Of a stretch of DNA of 64,000 bases, positions 34,758 to 47,377 are shown piece by piece; within the stretch, counting starts at the first letter, position 1, and each line of letters opens with the position of its first letter. The position numbers were made by a program, and so were the translations under genes. The notes beneath the pieces were generated by a model. It had not been told where the DNA came from, did not search any database, and saw only the letters and a list, made by a program, of their open reading frames with translations. The stretch is from Panorpa germanica (lineage: Eukaryota > Arthropoda > Insecta > Mecoptera > Panorpidae), in assembly GCA_963678705.1 (NCBI GenBank), contig OY783215.1, positions 14,737,740-14,801,739 on the forward strand, written 5' to 3'.

Positions 34758-35002
34758 CCCAGTAAACAATTTGACCTGTTTGTCCTGTTTTGTGAAGTTT
34801 CTGTCAATATTGCACTTCAATTGTAGTTCACATCAACTTTATCGTCGCTTGAATTCTGACAGGTGAAGTGGTTTCGCCTGTTGTAGCCGTTAACAAAGAC
34901 ATTTCATATGAACGACTGTGAGAAACTGAACTGTAAGCTTCACAAAAATTTATGGATTTTAATAATTACGATTATTTCAATGAAGTCCAAATTGTTTACT
35001 GG
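34758..35002 (+). mobile_element. Family Y miniature element, copy 4
   Basis: Left end CCCAGTAAACAATTTGACCT, right end CCAAATTGTTTACTGG. The core has GAATTCTGACAGGTGAAGTG and TTTCATATGAACGACTGTGA, as in copy 2. It ends 11 bp before the oppositely oriented copy 5, making a head-to-head pair. Confidence 0.7.
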
Positions 35003-35013
35003 ACTATTACTTC

Positions 35014-35257
35014 GCAGTAATCATTTTGGAGTCACTTAGCCATCATATTGAAGACACGTATGATTTTATTGTCATGAAAGTGTTCATTTACAGTTTAGTT
35101 TCTCATAGTCGTTCATATGAAAAGTCTATTTTATCGGCTACAAATAGCGAAACCACTCCACCTGTCAGAATACAAATGAAGATAAAGTTGATGCGAATTG
35201 TAATTAAAGTGATAGAAACGTCACAAAATAGTATACTTCACCAAAATGTTTACTGGG
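35014..35257 (-). mobile_element. Family Y miniature element, copy 5 (inverted)
   Basis: Reverse orientation: begins GCAGTAATCATTTTGGAGTC and ends TTCACCAAAATGTTTACTGGG. The core is the reverse complement of copy 2 (CACTCCACCTGTCAGAATAC). An ORF reading through it has no known domain and is not treated as a gene. Confidence 0.7.
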
Positions 35258-38200
35258 TTGTTAGGACCGTAATGTCAACAAACGCCAATATACATATATT
35301 AACTTATATTTCAGTCAATTTAAAAAAACGCCACTTAAAAAATGAGCTCACAAGTTCATTGAAAATTTAATAACTGAATTTTACTTAAAGTAAATAAGGT
35401 ATGTTGAAAAATGTACTTGATGAAATTGAATTTTTTATTAAATGTTACCTTCTACCTAATTCCCCAAATGAATTACCACAAAATGTAAATATTACGAGTG
35501 TGTGCATATTATAAGGGTAAAATTTTAAGTAACGAAACGTAGCATTTAATATTACTGCAGTAAAACATGTACGGGTACAATAAAACTAAATATATTAATT
35601 TAAATTCTTCGAACTTCACTAATGGAAGTGTGAACTTTTACTTTCTTTGTTCTAACAAAATATCTCCTTACAAAGAACAGCAGTTCAACGTAATTTCGTT
35701 TCCATGAATTCTATTTTCATAGTAACAGAATTCGTATTGAAATGGGCAAATGAACTGTATCAGCACAAGTGAGACATTTCAGCTATTCACTAGGACCTTT
35801 TTTGTGTTTTGTGGACATTTTGAACTTATATTAAAATAAAAGAAGTAAGTAAAGTTAAAACTCACAAAATTTATTCAATAGAATAATAATTAATTAAAGA
35901 AATTAACAAACACTATTTTTAAAAGATAAAACCCATAACCTAATATTTGTAACTTTAAATAAACGTTCGTAGTTCTTAAATTAAATGTCAATTTTGTTTT
36001 TAATTTAATTAAAATCAAAATTAAACTTTTGTGTGTATATATATATATATTTTTATATATATACACATATATATAATTATTGTTTATACAACGTCAGTTT
36101 ATTTTACTTGTATATAATATATGTTCATTTTTAGGTTAGGTTTTCATTATTTTTCTACTTGGAGAATGGTTTTTAAATTCTACTATATATTTTTATGAAT
36201 ATATATTTAATTTTGTAAATATGCCCGTAGGCCCAAAAATATTGTAAAGGGCAAGCAATATTTTATATTTTTTTCAAAGATTATTAAATTTTTTTTTATA
36301 ATTTGAATAATCTTTGATCTATTATAATAACATGTTAAAATGCGATAGTTTTCGAAGGTTCTGGAATTTGGAAGGATCGAGATTTATCACTGTCAGAAAA
36401 ATGTCGATTTGCCGGACTCCCAAAAGCTGGCCGGTCAAAACGAGCCTTTGGGAATGCAGATGACTTCCAAATGTCAGTGGGAGGTCGTCTGGAGTTTGTC
36501 GGCCACGGGCGGTGCACCGGAGCGTCGGCCTTCAACTCAGCTGTTGAGAACATACGAATGTTTGGTCATTTCATTCGTACATTGTCAAGGACGAATCATG
36601 AAGTAGGCTTCGAAGAGTAGCGCTCTAGAAAATAAAAAAAGAATTTGTTAAAACACTGAATAATTCACTACTTGTAGTAGGCAACACTTCTTACGTTGCA
36701 ATATCTGAAAGCCTATGCAGAAGGCAACAATCTATACATTAGCATGTAAAGAGTTCGCGCCTGCAAACAAGCAACAACTGTTACTAGAGCTAGTAAACTA
36801 CGATAACATTTGTTTGAACGCAGTGAAGATTCTGTACGAGTGTTGTACATAGGGCGAAGAAATATGGGAAACCGCAGTTAACTAACATTACTCAGGAGAG
36901 GTGTAGTTGAAATTAGATGTTTTAGTCTAGCTCGGTTGTTTAGCCTAAAAGGTTTTAGACAGATATGCGCTCGTTTAGAATTTGTTCTAATTAATTGCAG
37001 CGCGCGTGCTGGTAATGCGTCTGCATTGCTTGTAAATGATTTTGTTCTGAAACAAATATTCAAACATATCGATTTTTACCGTTGAACCAATTTAAATTGC
37101 TGCTCTCTACATTCCAATGTTTGCTTTGGTGGTCTAGAATTTTCAAAACATTGTTTTTTTTTGTTGATATTTCGAAAGTATAGTCTTTTAAGAATATACT
37201 GTTAAATTTTTGTAAGGATATTGACAATATTTTCGTTTCTACAGCCGTTTTAGCATATACTATCTAGCAATATCCATACTTAAAACTTTAATCTCTTTTA
37301 TCTCAAAAAGGCTTTTTTCGGCATGATGTTGTAGAAAAAAAATTACTATTCAATCGAATCGTCTGAAATTTTAATATGTTATTCACAACATCAATAGCTA
37401 TAGTTGGAACTAGAATCATTTTTTTATTTCAATAATTTCGTATTTTTTTCATTAAATAACTGGCAAAAAATTTCCCAGTTTTTAGAATTTCAATTCCAAA
37501 AACGCGCTATTTTGGAATTTTTTATTGTTTTTCTCTAGTTCTGACCATAACTGTACTGATACTAATTAATAATTTTCTTAGGAATTATTTTTCAGATAAA
37601 TAGAAGAGTCAAAATCGGCAACACCGTCTAGGTCCAATTTTTTGACAGGGTCTACTTCAGCACCAATTTTAACATATTTAACAATATTTTTAAAATTAAA
37701 AAAAAAAAAAAAATTTATATAGAATAAATGTAATAATAAGCCTAAAAAGTTAAAATACCGTTTTTCGTTATTTTTATTATAAAAACAATCCTCAAAATAC
37801 CTTAAATTTTCGAACTGTAGACCATCTTGCACTGCCTTAATGCAAGTTACTTTTAAAAAAGGTGTTAAATCATTTGTTATCATCATTACGGACGTTACGT
37901 TGTAAAAATTACGTTTTATGTCAATATCGATAATTCAGTTCATATGTGAGACATGTTCGAAAAATAAAAAATGATTTGAGTACGCAGTTATATGTAAAAT
38001 TATATCTTCTATCTGATTCAATAATCAGATAACTTAGAAATGCAACCAAGTAAAATTATAATGCAGATAAACTTGTTGAATATCGTTGGAATGCTTAAAA
38101 TTCGAGTATTCTTTTCGTCGCTATCTAAAAAGTCAAAGTTCAATATTCAGAGATATTTAAGAAGGGCTTAATGTTAAGATTCTATAATCCCTAGAGCGGT

Positions 38201-38355
38201 ATACTTCAGAAATGTATTAATATTAATGTATTAATAATTAATACATTAAGTTAATGTACAAAAAGATTGGTTGAACTTTTTTTAATCGGTAAAAATTGTT
38301 GGTTATGTTAGATAAACTGTGTTGGTGTTAAAAATATGTTTAAATCGTATATATA
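35258..38355. other. Gene-poor AT-rich region
   Basis: Mostly anonymous AT-rich sequence. A TA-rich simple repeat lies at about 36031-36076. 36340-36600 is locally GC-rich with a short minus-strand ORF (listed separately). 37130-37580 has long T and A runs. No gene, RNA or intact element was recognised. Confidence 0.4.
36335..36553 (-). CDS. Short unrecognised ORF, possible exon
   Basis: A 72-residue minus-strand ORF in a locally GC-rich island. It reads as a plausible hydrophilic, Pro- and Arg-containing protein (KADAPVHRPW, RRPPTDIW, FGSPANRHF). The ATG is at 36553, but a CTCAACAG acceptor-like sequence follows within a few codons, so it could instead be a last exon. I do not recognise a family. 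No neighbour in the same strand and frame supports it, and it may be chance. Confidence 0.25.
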   Translation of the reverse strand: MFSTAELKADAPVHRPWPTNSRRPPTDIWKSSAFPKARFDRPAFGSPANRHFSDSDKSRSFQIPEPSKTIAF

Positions 38356-38542
38356 GTTCAAATTATGTGAGTTCGGTGGTGATGCATGCTTAGAAAAGGT
38401 TATTAGACCCGCATAAATATATGATACGTTCCTAGATACATTAAAGTAAAATAGTGAGATAGCCTATTTTCATTGTATCGAAGATTTATATGGCGCTACT
38501 TGTATTACGCATTAGTCACCGCCGAGCTCTCATAATTTGAAC
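38356..38542. mobile_element. Family Z miniature inverted-repeat element, copy 2
   Basis: A 187-bp element with ends GTTCAAATTATGTGAGTTCGG and GCCGAGCTCTCATAATTTGAAC, flanked by TA at 38354-38355 and 38543-38544. The interior has diverged from copy 1. No coding capacity. Confidence 0.75.
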
Positions 38543-39295
38543 TACATCAAGCTTAAATTTAGTATAATTTTGGAAGAATATCAAAAAACATAGTAGATGT
38601 AAAAACGTAATAAAAGAAGTTATAATGTACCAAGAATTTTATAGATTATGAATGTGCACATATGACCATTAAAAAGAAAACCAATAACAAACAATTTTGT
38701 GACAAGTGCAAGCAAGTGCGCACAAGTATTGCTCATTTCAGTTGCACCTAGATCTATTTCGGGGTCCCCAGTGAACCCAGTAGGCCCTAAAATAGATCTT
38801 AGCTGTGTTTATTAATAATATCCATCTAACTTAACGAAATACTCCTCCGAAGTTACGCAATCGCACAGCCAGCGACTAGAAACACTGATAACATGGATTT
38901 AAAGTTACAAGGCAAATACATTTTGTGTGAAAAGTGATAATATGTAAACTGGCATTTATGATTTGGTTAAAGTTGAGCGTTCAACGAGGTCCAATGTCAT
39001 GTACGAATCATAAATTCCAAGTCGTAAACCTTATTGGCTGACTGACAATCAGCAGTGGTGGTCTGAAGATCGGGAATAAGTCTAGGAGCACACTAGAATT
39101 GAGCCTTTTCATTATTTATAATACTACAACTAAGTGTACTCCACAAACGAGTGCAGACAAGAGCCACATGTCGGCAGAACTTGAAATATAATCAAAGTTT
39201 TCTTATTTGCAATCAAGGTGTCAAAAATAGTAGCCCTATCCCTTTTTTATATGACAGAAACAGAGGAATCCATCAAAAATGCTACATCAAATTGC
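38543..39295. other. Anonymous region
   Basis: No gene recognised. TAGATCTATTTCGGGGTCCC and CCTAAAATAGATCT near 38752-38800 form a loose inverted pair, possibly a small decayed element. Otherwise nothing. Confidence 0.3.
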
Positions 39296-39803
39296 CAATG
39301 GGCTTCTGTACTCCTTCTTTAGGGGTCGATTTTTGAATTGTTGATTGACATTGTTGTTGATAAATGTATATTTGCGTTTTTGTTTTAATGAATATCTAAA
39401 TGTTGACGGAGATATAGCAATTAAAAATTCTAATTACAGTTTTAGCGCTACAGATTTCGGTCATATTTATGACGTAACATGTCTGTACTATTAAGGGTAG
39501 GTCAGTTATTTTTCTATGGATAAGAGTTCTGTGTTGAATATCTCTTTTACGCTTTATTCTATTACGCTAAAGAGATAGCAACTTAGCGGACGTGATGTCA
39601 CATGTCTTGGAATATTCTATAACGTTGAATCCCTTTAATCATTAAAGAGACAAAATTACTTTTTTAATTGTTAATATCTCCTAACATATAAGGAAACTAA
39701 TGATAAAAGAAAATAATTGAACATTTGAGGTTCTAGTAACCAACTTTATCAATGTCATATGGTACACTTTTATAGAAATTAAGACATAGGACACAAGTCT
39801 TTA
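39296..39803 (+). mobile_element. Family X inverted-repeat element, copy 3
   Basis: A 508-bp copy in the same orientation as copy 1: left CCAATGGGCTTCTGTACTCC, right AGGACACAAGTCTTTA. Shared internal blocks include TGTTGACGGAGATATAG at about 39400, TTTACGCTTTATTC near 39548 and CTTTAATCATTAAAGAGAC near 39633. Confidence 0.7.
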
Positions 39804-41157
39804 GGGGTAATTTGCGTTGTGTATCTAGCTAGTAGCTTATATTTTAAATTGGTGTTTTCTTTAACGATAATGATAGTTTCTGTAACAATTGTCTTGTCGC
39901 TAGTGTGTCTCCCGGCTATGTTGTTTCTAATGTAGATTGATAGCCGTTGGTTTTGAGTTGGTTTTGTTTGTAAGCCACTACTGTATTTATATCTCATCTA
40001 CGCGTTATTTATTACGAGATTCTGGAAGAAAGAGGTTGTTCAAAGGAACGTATCGATGGATGGATGCCTCGACCCCGGAAGTAGTGTTAAACTCTTCTTC
40101 TTACGTATTTAAAATGTAGTATAACGGTAGGCGTCCACTGCTCACCACAGAAACCTGTCAACGCATTGAATTTTAGAAAAAAATGAAAGAGAAGGGGAAG
40201 CATATGCTGCAAGAACTGGCGGTATCACCAGCATTTCTACGACATTTAGTTCAAAAAGCAATTAGACCTCAGAGAACCGATTGGAAACTAAACTGTGTTA
40301 CGTACGTCCCTCGCTTTCCTTCTCTTATATCCTTATACGACAAAACGCTTACCTTAACATAACGCTTAGCAATGTTATTATATAACATTTATATTTTTAA
40401 TAATTCATGATTACGTAAGTATATAATCAATTTAACTTGATACCAATCAAACCCAGGAAATACGAGTATAACTCTATTACTGGGATTGAACTCAAAGACA
40501 CAGTAGTTAGCGTCAAGCATCAATGCTCTCTCCTACTTGTCGTCAAGTGCACAATCTTTAATTAACGATTATATTCTATTAAAACAAATTATAGATTAAA
40601 CAAATATTATATTCTTTGCTATATACTTTTGTCGCCATAATTTGTTGTGCCCTGGGTCTTTAAAATGAAAATTAGCATATATATTTAGGCAATGATTAAG
40701 AGTAAGACTGTTTACCTAATTTTCCGTTATCAATTTCATATTATTCTAGTTACTAAATATTTTAACAATTAATTCTTAATGCTCCTCTCTGTGTATACTT
40801 GAGCTAGACCTTCTGTGAGCCCTGCTGCTTGCAGCCCGGTTACCTCGAGGAGACGAAGACAAGGATTGTAGACAGCCAACTTATTTTTAGACGATGTTAG
40901 CGACTACTAATTAAATATTAGTTAAACACAAGCAAGAGATTAGACGAAGCGTTTTAGAACTATAATTGCGTCATTTAAAATATTGTAAAACATTTTTAAC
41001 TGCCCGGAAGGAAGATGGAGTCTGTTGTAAAATCTGTAATTCAAAATAAAACTTCTGTAATTTATTACCAGGATGAGTTATCATAGGCATCCGTAGGAAA
41101 TTTTACAGAGGTGTAAACAAATAATCATATTTCATTCTATCCATTGTAAATTTACCA
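39804..41157. other. Anonymous region
   Basis: No gene, RNA or intact element seen. 40140-40330 is locally less AT-rich but has no long frame on either strand. 40800-40870 contains a GC-rich patch that does not fold as a tRNA. Confidence 0.3.
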
Positions 41158-41588
41158 CCTAGTAAACAATTTGGATTCATTTGAAACTATATTTATTAAA
41201 ACCTATGCCAGAAAAGAGTTCACAGTCGTTCATATGAAATGTTTCTGTTATAGACTATAAATGGCGAAACCCTTTCACCTGTCAGAATTCAAGCGACGAA
41301 AAGGTTGATGCGACCTACAATTAAGTAAATATGAGTATGTGATGAAAACTTCACAGTCACTTGTCATTGTATTGAAGATGCGTCTGATTTTTTGTCATGA
41401 AACAGTTCATTTACAGTTCAGTTTTTCACAGTCGTTCATATGAAATGTCTATTTTATCGACTACAAATAGCGAAACCGCTCCACCTGTTGGATTACAAAT
41501 GAATATAATGTTGATGCGAACTATAATTGAAGTTCAATAGTGATAGAAACGTCACAAAACAGGACACTTCACCAAATTGTTTACTGGG
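41158..41588 (-). mobile_element. Family Y element, copy 6 (composite)
   Basis: 431 bp ending TTCACCAAATTGTTTACTGGG and starting CTAGTAAACAATTTGGATTC. The core block GTCGTTCATATGAAATGT occurs twice (near 41226 and 41430), so this is two partial copies joined or an internal duplication. Confidence 0.6.
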
Positions 41589-41842
41589 TTCACATAGCCA
41601 GCTATTTCACCAATTTGTTTCCTGTGTTACATTCCCAGGAAGTGGTAACGACTCCGTTTGACCTTATCTGCATACGCTCATGTATCTATACATTATCCGT
41701 GCAGTATGACGAATGGAGAAAGTGGTGCAGTTGCCACAGGTTCTACAGTTCAACGCAATTTGATTGAAAAAAAGAATGAAATGGGCTAAGAAATATTATA
41801 ATACAGACTAGATACAATACAGAAATACACTGTTGATGGCAC

Positions 41843-42230
41843 GTCTCTTTATTTCTATAAAAATCTTGTATTTATTGATATAGTTGACAATCAGAACCCC
41901 AAATGTGCATAATTTTTTGATAAATTCCTATATTTTGCCTACTTAATTATTAAAGGAATCCAACGTTATAAAATATAAATCTGCATGTGATGTCACACTG
42001 AATTTCACTCTCTTCCCTTCTAGGAATTGCCATCGCTTTTATACAACAGTTCGGTATCGGTAGGGTGTGCAAACCGCAAAGTTCTATTTTTGTGAACAAC
42101 GGAAAATAATCTCTATTAGTTATTTGTTCCGTGACGTCATACGCAGAGGTAATACAAGCGATACAACATAAATATAACATTATCTTCGTTAACTTTTAGA
42201 TAAAAAAAAAAAATAAAAACCCCGATATAC
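41843..42230 (-). mobile_element. Diverged family X relic
   Basis: Shares with family X the order TTTCTATAAAA, a TTATTGATATAGTTGACAATC stretch, CTTAATTATTAAAGGAATCC, GATGTCACAC and TTTTATACAACAG, but with many changes and no clear ends. An older copy or subfamily. Related to the relic at 34510-34745 through CTCTTCCCTTCTAGGAATTG. Confidence 0.4.
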
Positions 42231-42995
42231 ATATATTAATGTATTTCAATCAAAAATGAAAAACGCTGCATTTAACATGTACCCCCCACAATTTGAGGGT
42301 TCCTAGTGAGCTTAATGTAGCACTGATATTAATTTGAGTGCAATGACTACCTTAGTACGGGTATTTCTAAAAATAAAGGTATATATGTCAAACAATTCAA
42401 TAGAAAATTTGAAATTCCAGAACATAATTTAACCCTGGACGTCAGCCATAGTAAAATCAACAGGTGCAAGTAGCCATATAAACAATCCCAACCTGTTGTG
42501 GTAAATTCAAGTCCGGCCAAACGATCTGATTGGTTGGCCGCGTTTCTGATTGTAATAAACCAAGTATGTGATGACTGGTCTATTTTTGAAACTCCTGCCA
42601 AAATGCTCTCCATTGATAAGTTGAGTGTTTTGAGACCTTCATTCTGTTCTGTTTGTTAGCTGTTAGCCACTCCAGCGTAAGACGTGTTACAGCCAAACGT
42701 GTTGCGAGCCAAACGAATAAGCAGCCAAAAAGGATGTCCTTCCGTGTGTTACGTCTTCCAAAGGCCAGCAGCCAAGTGAACCGCGCACCGATACCGAATA
42801 ACATCGGCCAACGAAGATCAATGCCAACTCAGTAAAAATTAGAAAGTATTTCTCTTTGATGACAACGTAATCGTGCTAGCCAAAATATTTTGTTCCCATT
42901 TGATTTCCCAACTGGAAGTGTATTGAATTTTGTAGAAAGGGTGTCTTGCGTTGGTGTGAATAATGGAGCGGTACCTACAGACGCCTCAGCTACTA
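42231..42995. other. Locally GC-richer unique-looking region
   Basis: 42420-42840 has a higher GC content than its surroundings and short ORFs on both strands, none resembling a known protein. It could be a promoter or a non-coding exon of a gene outside the window. I cannot assign it. Confidence 0.25.
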
Positions 42996-43395
42996 CAATG
43001 GGCTTGTGTCCTATGACTTAATTTCTATAAAACTGTACTATATATTGATTAAGTGGGTTACTAGAACCTCAAATGTCAGTGTTACGAGATGTTAACAACT
43101 AAATAAGTAATTTTGCCCCTTTGATTCATCGTTATAGAACATTCCAAGTATGTGACATCACGTTCGCTAACTTGCTATCTTTTTTACACAACAGAGCGTA
43201 AAAGAGATAGTATATTCACCACAGAACTCTTATCCATAGAAAACATAAGTGACGTACCCTTAATAGTACAGACATGTTACGTCATAAATATGGCCGACAT
43301 CTGAAGCGCTAAAACTACAATTGGAATTTCTAATTGCTATATCTCAGTTAACATTTAGATATTTAATAAAATAAAAACGTCAATATATATTTATT
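42996..43395 (-). mobile_element. Family X element, copy 4, truncated at its right end
   Basis: Begins CAATGGGCTTGTGTCCTATG and runs in the same orientation as copy 2, through ACACAACAGAGCGTAAAAGAG near 43187 and CATTTAGATATTTAATAAAAT near 43350. The second terminus is missing; a different repeat begins at about 43415. Confidence 0.65.
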
Positions 43396-43414
43396 AACAT
43401 CATCTTCTTCTTAA

Positions 43415-43712
43415 TATATATAAATTACGTGTCACGTTGTTCCTCCGCAATGGACTCCTAAACTACTTAACCGATTTTAATCAAATTTGTACACCGTGTG
43501 CAGTTTGATCCGACTTGAAAGATAGGATAGCTTACATCTCAATTTATGATTGCAAATTAATCTTATTGCAAATTCTTTGTCTATTAATTATCTGTTAGAC
43601 ATCTGGCGACATCTGTTGACTAGATTGAGTAAATATTCAATAGATGGCGCTATGTAATGTAATATGACAAAAACGTTAGTCACAGCAACGCGTGGCCGGG
43701 ACAGCTAGTAAT
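43415..43712 (+). mobile_element. Helitron-like non-autonomous remnant
   Basis: Contains ACTTAACCGATTTTAATCAA followed by TTGTACACCGTG, and ends CAACGCGTGGCCGGGACAGCTAGTA. These resemble the body and the GC-rich 3' end with CTAG terminus of insect Helitron-like non-autonomous elements. No Rep/helicase coding is present. Assignment is by remembered pattern, so moderate confidence. Confidence 0.4.
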
Positions 43713-44327
43713 TTATAGATTGTAGTTGCTTTTGTAAAATATTTTTCTACTTATTCTTGGCTATTAATCTTTAGTTTATGAACATTATTATTAATCTTTT
43801 CTAGTACATATTTTATTCATTTTAATTTTCTTTTTGCTTATTTAATTTATCGGGTTATGAATTTTGCGTTCCCAAATTGCTGCTTAGCTGGGTGACGTGT
43901 TTTATGTAGCTATGAACGCCGAGTAAATTTATTAGTGTGTATAATTAAAGTTTAAAAACAAATATAATCTCGTTATTTGAAATACTCATACCCGTGTCTA
44001 TAAGTTGTAAATTATGTTTTGTAAATGTTTAGAAATGAATAAGTATATTGTTTTAAGTGCTAATAAGTGTTGAAAGTTGATGCACCCAAATAAATATTTT
44101 TAAAAAAAAAGTTTAAAAAGATAATTTCGCACGAGGATATAATGTAAAATGAAATAAGACAACTTACCTCTTAAACCAGAGAGTATAAAGAGGACATCCG
44201 ATATGATAAAAGTGAATGAATTGTTACTGGCTAATACTCAACTTAACTTTTATTTTTAATTAGATGAGCTATGTGTTTAGAGGGTGCTGTCAGAAATTCC
44301 TGGTGAATATTTTTATTTCCCGTTTCT

Positions 44328-44385
44328 TTAGGCCCTCCGCACGTGAGGCGACTGATTGCAAACCTTAGCCCCAAATCTGCCCGAA
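44328..44385 (-). repeat. Dispersed repeat, copy 1 of an inverted pair
   Basis: TTAGGCCCTCCGCACGTGAG, then GACTGATTGCAAACCTTAGC, then CCCAAATCTGCCCGAA. This is nearly the reverse complement of 59780-59835, 15 kb away. Similarity appears to continue more weakly beyond it (GAATGAGAA-like). Probably the terminus of a transposon family not otherwise recognised. Confidence 0.6.
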
Positions 44386-45597
44386 CCGAATGAGAATGGA
44401 ACGTGTATACGCGTGAGAGAAAACACACGGCACGAACGAAACTAAACTGGTTTTGAGTACGTTCTCAGCGCTCTGTTTCTCGGTCGCAGAGCATCCTTGG
44501 TTGCTTGCTTTTGATGGTGACATCATGAACAGAGATATGCACAAATACTATTCAAAAGTATTTAAATACATACATACATACAAATACGACACAATAAAGT
44601 CCCCTATTATGCTATTGTTAAAAATGCTATAGAGTCACGAAATACGGCTCGACTAGTTTGCAACCAGTCGACTCGTGTGCGAAGGGCGTTAGCCTCTACA
44701 GTCGTTAATAACGCTTATATGTTCCCAAAGTGTGTACAGAGTAGTATGACTGTTTTACGGGGTTATATACAGTTAATATTTTCAAAAAATTGATTTTTTT
44801 AATTTAATTTTCATAATGTACATATATTTAAGTACACACATACAAATTTGAAGACAATCCGGCGATTATTTTCGAAATTATGTAAGATGAAAAAAAGTTT
44901 TTTAAACTCTATATGTAAAGTACTTTTGAAACTTTAAATGCGTTTTTAAACCAAGATTTCTCGAAAACGACTAAACCGATAAATCTCAAATTTTAACACA
45001 AGCTTCTTAAGTATATTTTTAGTAATTAATCAAAGGTTTTTTCTCACTGATAAATATATTTTTTATATAAACAATTTAAGGCCAAAATTTTGATCAAAAA
45101 TCAATTTTTTTTTTGAAAAGCTACCATTTTGTTAAAAAAAATTATTTCGCTTATTCCTTCGATTAATTACTAGATTATACATTACTTTAACGAAATCCGT
45201 TTGGTTTTTACATTTTAGATGATCCAGTCTAGAGATATCGTGGTCACCGCAAGTTGCCTTTTTTGAGAGGAACTCCTGGAGATCAGCTATAGCAGCTTTC
45301 AAATTATTGTTTTTGCAAATACAAAAATATTAAAATACAGTTAAAAGTTACCATAACATGTGTTCAAATTTTTACATAAATACAAGAAAAAGTCTTCTCA
45401 TGAATCTTTTTTGAACGCTTTTTTTGCGCTTCAGAACTGTATATAACCACTAAAGATAGTTGTGTCTTCAGTATTTAGTTACCCTGATCAGGGTCGGTCT
45501 TAGAGAAGTTATTGTAGATGCAAGATAATGATTCGATGTATTGCTTTCCTCCTTCTTAGAATTAGTATTGCGAAATTAATTAAACAGCAGGTTTTTT

Positions 45598-45984
45598 TTA
45601 TAGTTTCGTGCCCGATGCGAGCGCACCTCTTACATTAACCGTTGGTCTGGCACTGGTGCTAATGCTCACAACGAAATACGAAAACAATAATTTCCCAAGT
45701 CGAAATCCTACCACTGGAGTGTGGATTATTGTATAGCAAGGGGAAGGAACGGATTGGGGTTCTCCGCTGCGTTGATTGGAAATAGGCGCAGAATGGTGAT
45801 CTGGCACTAAAGCAATCACGGTCCAAGACAGCGGCAGACACAAGTCTAGCGAAGTGTAATTTCTAGTCCAAAGGATCTCTCTGTTCAGGTATTCGTAGAC
45901 CAAGTCAATGTTTACATGGCAAGAGCCAGAATTTGTTGCATTCTGTGTAAATTCATCCTCTGTCTCTGCCAAGCGCCAACATTA
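45598..45984 (-). CDS. Unrecognised open frame, possible exon
   Basis: Minus-strand frame open for about 125 codons after a stop near 45982, with no ATG at its head, so it could only be an internal exon. It starts LAETEDEFTQNATNSGSCHV and later has EYLNREILWTRNYTSLDLC and LPLSWTVIALVP; two N-glycosylation sequons (NAT, NYT) are visible. The second half looks less protein-like. I do not recognise a family. A chance frame or a decayed element is equally possible. Confidence 0.25.
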
Positions 45985-46904
45985 ACTGGCACGTGAAAAA
46001 AATATATAAATTTACTTTCACTAAGTTTTTTCATTGCCAATATTTTTTTTATTTTTTGAATAATTTCTTTTGTTTTTTTCTTTTTACGTGGGAATTCTTA
46101 AAACATTGAGGATATTTTTGAAATCGCGTCATCTTAGTTATGTGAACGCGTACAAGGTTATGCTTTAAAAAGATTTATTAGTAGTTAACTTTTAATGTCT
46201 TTAACTTATAGTAGTTAATTGCTGATACTTTGAAGATAGATTTAACTGTAAATAAACATGAGAAATATTGTGTTTTTAAAGATGTTGTTTTTATCGTAGA
46301 TGGATAATCCTTTCTTTAAGATCCAGGGCACGTACGGGTAGAGGCTGTACAATGCACTAATTGATTGATCTATCCCAGAACTACTTGGAACAAAGATTTA
46401 TTTCAAAGGCTTTGCATAAGAATGAAGCTTTTTGTTCCAGACTGTCTGCTTTGGATGATTGGGTTGTGTACCTCAAGTGAGCCAAACCCATTGGGTGTTT
46501 ATTTGGCAAAACGAAATGTCTTTTTGTAGGTTAGGTCAAAATTCTTGCATTTGTTATGCAGACTGTATCACTGCATCTGTTTTCTCTTGCCATTTTTCAG
46601 AAAGTGCAGATTCCTCAACCTTACGTTGTATCATGTATTGTTAAAATAGTATAAAAAGACCGTAAATGTTCAAATCAGTTACAAATATATAGAAGATGTT
46701 TATAGATGTAGATGAAGATGTTGTGTATATATCATATACATTTAAAATATGTAAACCACATAGTTTTTGTAGAACTGCCATTTTGTTTACGTAAAAATGT
46801 TTACTATAATTTTCTTGCGTAAATTTCCTATAAAATTTTCATTACCCCATTTTACGACGACCGTCCAATTTTTCGAAGATATGTAAATAGTCTGATGTAT
46901 AACT

Positions 46905-47145
46905 CTCAGTAAACAATTTGGTGAAGTGTCCCATTTTGTGACATTTCTATCACTATTGCACTTCAATTACAGTTCGCATCAACTTTATCTTCATTTGTAT
47001 TCCGACAGGTGGAGTGGTTTTGCTGATAAAATAGACGTTTCATATGAACATCTGTGAAAACTGAACTCTAAATGACTCTTTCATGAGAAGAAAATCATAC
47101 GCTTTTCTAATATGATGGCAAAGTGACTCTAAAATGTTTACTGTG
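46905..47145 (+). mobile_element. Family Y miniature element, copy 7
   Basis: Starts CTCAGTAAACAATTTGGTGA and ends CTAAAATGTTTACTG, with the same core as copy 2 (TATTCCGACAGGTGGAGTGG at about 47000). Both termini have lost the outermost CCC/GGG. Confidence 0.7.
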
Positions 47146-47377
47146 ACTGAAAGTTATAGGTAGATAGGAAAAAGAACTTATTTGCACAATTATAATTTTT
47201 CTATGAAATTTTTTCATCTAAAAAATATAACAAATGAGAATACAGAATAGACATATTTTCAATGGACGAAATGTAAATTAAGAAATATTTCGTACTGCTT
47301 GTAATATTCTTAGACATCAATTTATAGGACTAAACTTTACTTGAGAATAGTTTTCTTTAAATACTAAGAATGATATA

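Larger units (their letters stand above)
43713..46904. other. Gene-poor region with scattered repeat remnants
   Basis: Contains the block at 44328-44385 that recurs inverted at 59780-59835. 44580-45200 is AT-rich and repeat-like, with a TTTCTCGAAAACGACTAAAC stretch common in decayed insect transposons. 45598-45984 holds an unrecognised minus-strand open frame (listed). 45985-46904 shows nothing recognisable. Confidence 0.35.

Noticed and set aside
35026-35370. A 114-codon ORF on the + strand
   Set aside because: It lies almost wholly within family Y element copy 5 and has no domain.
36130-36145. TTAGGTTAGG resembling insect telomere repeats
   Set aside because: Only two units in AT-rich sequence; expected by chance.
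40800-40870. GC-rich patch considered as a tRNA gene
   Set aside because: No cloverleaf pairing or A/B boxes could be formed.
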